NCBI GenBank assembly: GCA_946482075.1
Contig: CAMLQG010000002.1
Location: 15,303-79,302 of the forward strand
Source of the DNA: an uncultured Erythrobacteraceae bacterium
Lineage (GTDB): Bacteria; Pseudomonadota; Alphaproteobacteria; Sphingomonadales; Sphingomonadaceae
DNA: 64,000 nucleotides
Direction of reading: 5' to 3'
The notes under the pieces were generated by a model, which saw nothing but the letters and a program-made list of their open reading frames with translations, ran no database searches and was not told the DNA's origin. Shown here in pieces: positions 61,169 through 64,000 of this stretch (the first letter of the stretch is position 1; every line of letters begins with the position of its first letter). The position numbers and the translations under genes were made by a program.

Positions 61169-64000
61169 CTAACGATTTAAAGGATTGCCCAGCGGGCGTT
61201 TGCCATAAAGGCGCTCATAAGTCTGAATAAAACGTGTTTCATAGGCCCGCGCATCAGCCTTGCCATCAAAGTTTTGACGGATTTCCGTCGTGAAGAACTC
61301 ACCAGTTTCTTTCCGAAGGGCTCGGGCTTGCTGTTCAGCACGGATGGACGCACCATCGCCCACCCGAACGCCCTGAGCACTCTCGCCCACCTTGTAAAGT
61401 GAGCCATCGGCGCGGCGGATCACATAAACGTGAGTATCGCCTACATAGTTTAGAGAGTTCTTATGTATTTTGGGAGTGATTGTTTCTGGTGCCGGCAGAT
61501 ACACGGTTCGTTCGAGATAGGAGCTTGCTCGCAGGGCTCCGATCCGTCCGGTGGCTCCCAACGGGAGGAGTTGGCCCGCAACCCTGCCCGAGGCCGACGC
61601 GATCTCTCGTGGAGAGCTGGTTGTCAGAGAGTTCCAACCATTGGCCAAATGTACTCCAGCCGGCGTGCCATCCAAGAATGCTCGATCGAGCGCGCTCGCC
61701 GCGCCATTCGCCGCCGCTTGAGGATGAGAGATTGCACTCAGCGTTCCGGGAAGGATCTCCGCAAACGAAGAAAGGGCGTTAACCGCGAAATCCCTCTCCA
61801 GATCGTTCGCAGAAGCAGGCCCCCTCCTCTCCTGAATATCTCGAGAGGAATTATACAGTGACATGGCCCCGTCGATTAGGGACGATGAGAACTCGCTCGC
61901 CGTATCTAGGGAAGCCTGAACTTTCGCAGCGACACTTCCAATCATCGATGGGCTGCCATCAGCAATCGTCTGATAATGGGGAATCCAGTAAGTCGCCGCT
62001 TCTGCGTAATCCGGGTTGCTGGACCAATATTGCCAACTTCTAACAGCCTCCAAGGCCTGTTCGCGAGAGATCTCACCTGGAAGCGTGCTGTATTCCGCTC
62101 CATTGGCAGGAGTGGGTCCGAGCGGCAATTCAACAGATCCCAAAGCCTGCGCACCTGCAAGGCCCATCGCACCACCGGCTAGACCTTTGATCGAGCTAAT
62201 CGGCGGCGCGCTCCGCTTGCCAAACGAACTCGCCAGGGCATTCCCGATAGTCGACCCGATTGCGTCCGGCAGCGCGCGCCTTAGATTGTCGCCAAAGCTC
62301 GTTCCGTTGAGTACTGATCGGGATGCGGCACCTGCAATAGCTCCGGCCGCGCCCGTCAGGGTGTGACCAGCTATATTGCCAAATGACAGGCCTCCGGGAT
62401 CAGACAAGCTTGACAAACCAAGCGTCTTCGCACCCAGCCTACCCAGGCCCCCACCAACAGAAGCGGCTGCGACCCCAGCAAAATCAAACTTGGATTGCAA
62501 TCCAAGGGCTATTGCTGCTCCTTGGCTGACCACATTGCCTGCAGCACCGCGCAACCCCGCTTGCACGACGCCGCTCTTGATCCCTCCGAAGAGCCCGTTG
62601 TCACCGGCAATCCCTCCTGGGCCAATGGCTCCACCGATAGCGCCCGCTAAGCCTGCCAACGCAACGCTCTTCCAGCTGAACTTGTCCTGGATACCAGTCG
62701 CAACACCGACAGCCTGCGAGGCAATAGATCCAACTACTCCTCCGATCGCGCCTGCAGCGATGAACGCGCCGGCCGAGACGCCCGCAGCGGCAGCCCCACC
62801 CCCAAGTGCAGCAATGCCGGCACCAACGCTGGCACTTGCAGCGGATCCGGCGGGAGCAAGCGCAGCCACCGCCGCCCCCGCGGTCACCACGGTCACCGCG
62901 ATCGCCACCACGGCGATCAGGATCATGCCGAACACGCCGCATTTGTTCTTCTTCGGCGGCTTGGGCGTGGTCGGGTTGAGATCGCCGATCGCTTCGGCCG
63001 GATCGTAGGGCGAAGCCGTACCCGCATTGTAGCCGTTGCGCATGACGCCCGCGGGCAGCCGCAGCGCCTGGCCTTCGATCAGCCCCGAATTCGAATAGAG
63101 CCCGTTGGCTTCCGCCAGCTTGTACCAGAGGTTGGCGTCACCCCACACCGCAAAGGCGATCGACTGCAGCGTATCGCCCGCCCGCACGCTGTAGCTCCCC
63201 CCGCTCGCCCCCTGGCTGTAGGAGCTGATCGGATCGTAGCTCTGCGCGAAATCGGCGTAATTGGTCGAACCGGTGCTGCCATTGCGGAACGCGCCGGACC
63301 CTTGCGTCGCCGTGCGGTTGGCGATCGAGACCGAATAGTCGGTCTCCGTGGTGCCGTTATTGCCGACATAGCCGAGTTCCCGGCCTTCGAAGCGATACCA
63401 GATCTCGTGCGGATCGCCCTGGCCGGAGTTCCCGTCCGCCTCATCGCGCCGGATGATCTGCCCGTTCTCGTCCGTCTTGTAAGTCACCGTGCGATTGCGA
63501 CCGTCGGCAATGACCGCCGTGGTCAGCCGGCCGGCCGCATCGTAGTTGAGCGTGGTGGTATGGGTCGTGGACTGGGTCTGGTCCGGCTTGATGCTGATCG
63601 TCTGCTGGGTGGGCCCTTCGCGCCAGAGATAGGTGTAGCTCGTCAGGCTGGTGGGCTTGGTCGTGAGACTGCCGCCCGGCACCTGGCTCGTATTCGTGGT
63701 GGTCACCGAGACGACATTGCCCAGCGCTCGGGTTGCGCCCGTTCCGTAATCATAGGTGCTGACGGCGGTATGGATCGCGTCGGTCTTCTTGGTGACCGTG
63801 GTCTCGCTCGCGATCTCGTTGGCGGACCCATAGGTCAGGCTGCGTTCGTAAGCGGTGGTCACGCCATCGGCCTCGAGATCCCTCTGCAGGACGAGGCGGT
63901 TCATCTTGTCATAGGCGAAAGTCGCGCGATCGGTGGTGGCGCTGGTTGTGAATCGGCCTGCAATATTGACCCCGGTTCTGGGGTAATCGGCGTCCAAAAT
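61169..64000 (-). CDS. Rhs polymorphic toxin with LysM-like module and GIY-YIG-like nuclease tip (5' partial)
   Basis: The 944 codons in view are open to the right edge, so the N-terminus is outside. In order: Rhs/YD repeats (about 1-260, for example LNYDAAGRLTTAVIADGRNR); a LysM-like module at 268-316 (SYSVRAGDTLQSIAFAVWGD, NLWYKLAEANGL); a Gly/Ala-rich hydrophobic region at about 352-640; a helical linker; and an 88-residue tip (855-942). The tip has HVYVIRRADGSLYKVGES in the GIY...YIG positions, then Arg (SIRAEQQAR), Glu (ARAYETRFI) and Asn (PLGNPLNR), the GIY-YIG nuclease pattern. The DNA is GC-rich in the core and clearly less so after about 62850, as expected for an exchanged toxin module. 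Confidence 0.88.
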   Translation of the reverse strand: MLDADYPRTGVNIAGRFTTSATTDRATFAYDKMNRLVLQRDLEADGVTTAYERSLTYGSANEIASETTVTKKTDAIHTAVSTYDYGTGATRALGNVVSVTTTNTSQVPGGSLTTKPTSLTSYTYLWREGPTQQTISIKPDQTQSTTHTTTLNYDAAGRLTTAVIADGRNRTVTYKTDENGQIIRRDEADGNSGQGDPHEIWYRFEGRELGYVGNNGTTETDYSVSIANRTATQGSGAFRNGSTGSTNYADFAQSYDPISSYSQGASGGSYSVRAGDTLQSIAFAVWGDANLWYKLAEANGLYSNSGLIEGQALRLPAGVMRNGYNAGTASPYDPAEAIGDLNPTTPKPPKKNKCGVFGMILIAVVAIAVTVVTAGAAVAALAPAGSAASASVGAGIAALGGGAAAAGVSAGAFIAAGAIGGVVGSIASQAVGVATGIQDKFSWKSVALAGLAGAIGGAIGPGGIAGDNGLFGGIKSGVVQAGLRGAAGNVVSQGAAIALGLQSKFDFAGVAAASVGGGLGRLGAKTLGLSSLSDPGGLSFGNIAGHTLTGAAGAIAGAASRSVLNGTSFGDNLRRALPDAIGSTIGNALASSFGKRSAPPISSIKGLAGGAMGLAGAQALGSVELPLGPTPANGAEYSTLPGEISREQALEAVRSWQYWSSNPDYAEAATYWIPHYQTIADGSPSMIGSVAAKVQASLDTASEFSSSLIDGAMSLYNSSRDIQERRGPASANDLERDFAVNALSSFAEILPGTLSAISHPQAAANGAASALDRAFLDGTPAGVHLANGWNSLTTSSPREIASASGRVAGQLLPLGATGRIGALRASSYLERTVYLPAPETITPKIHKNSLNYVGDTHVYVIRRADGSLYKVGESAQGVRVGDGASIRAEQQARALRKETGEFFTTEIRQNFDGKADARAYETRFIQTYERLYGKRPLGNPLNR
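63192..63546. repeat. 355-bp direct repeat, right copy inside the Rhs gene
   Basis: The partner of 60304-60658. Its left boundary coincides with the first codon of the LysM-like module, so the duplicated block is purely Rhs core. Confidence 0.92.

Overview
The window is GC-rich bacterial chromosome, most likely from a Sphingomonadales alphaproteobacterium (Sphingomonas/Sphingobium/Novosphingobium type). The reasons are the density of TonB-dependent receptors of the large 'IIVTAR' TonB-box class, the dodecin, a FecI/FecR pair feeding a receptor plus sulfatase, the small Tyr/Arg-rich exported protein, and intergenic palindromic repeats of kinds I associate with this order. The genus is inference; no rRNA or other marker is present.

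Region 1 (1-23.4 kb) is mostly core genome: an exported PQQ-type sugar dehydrogenase, a GNAT acetyltransferase, the DUF1285 / Nudix / CCA-nucleotidyltransferase run, a DEAD-box helicase, the divergent arylesterase and LolD/YbbA-YbbP-like ABC transporter pair, a DUF805 protein, a large TonB-dependent receptor, TypA/BipA, an amidohydrolase plus two hotdog thioesterases, dodecin, a GT4 glycosyltransferase, RarA, a predicted RNase-H-fold protein and tRNA-Thr(TGT). Five or more imperfect palindromic repeat elements sit between these genes, and some create false upstream start codons.

Region 2 (23.4-51 kb) is accessory and shows repeated decay. Just past tRNA-Thr are the N-terminal stub of a conjugation protein (TraG-like) and an antitoxin-like stub. 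Then comes a catabolic/uptake island: TonB receptor plus cytochrome P450, a divergent GntR regulator, a frameshifted enoyl-CoA hydratase relic and a second TonB receptor. Further on are an HNH nuclease, a DUF899 / HTH-TPR / beta-propeller group, two MFS transporters, a MOSC protein, an internally deleted IS30 element, an MFS / hydrolase / cupin operon with a LysR regulator (the cupin has an in-frame amber codon), a GFA protein, a membrane PQQ glucose-type dehydrogenase and a TonB-receptor scrap.

Region 3 (51-60.2 kb) holds a MarR regulator and a ClC channel with CBS domains, divergent around a perfect 9-3-9 palindrome. It is followed by a sigma factor / FecR / STN-TonB receptor / arylsulfatase set that looks like a cell-surface-signalling system for acquiring a sulfated organic compound.

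Region 4 (60.2-64 kb) is the 3' end of an Rhs polymorphic-toxin locus on the minus strand: Rhs core, a LysM-like module, a Gly/Ala-rich hydrophobic stretch and a GIY-YIG-like nuclease tip, followed 9 bp later by a candidate immunity gene. A 355-bp piece of the Rhs core is duplicated downstream, so the toxin and immunity genes lie between direct repeats. This is the most interesting structure in the window. The Rhs gene runs off the right edge.
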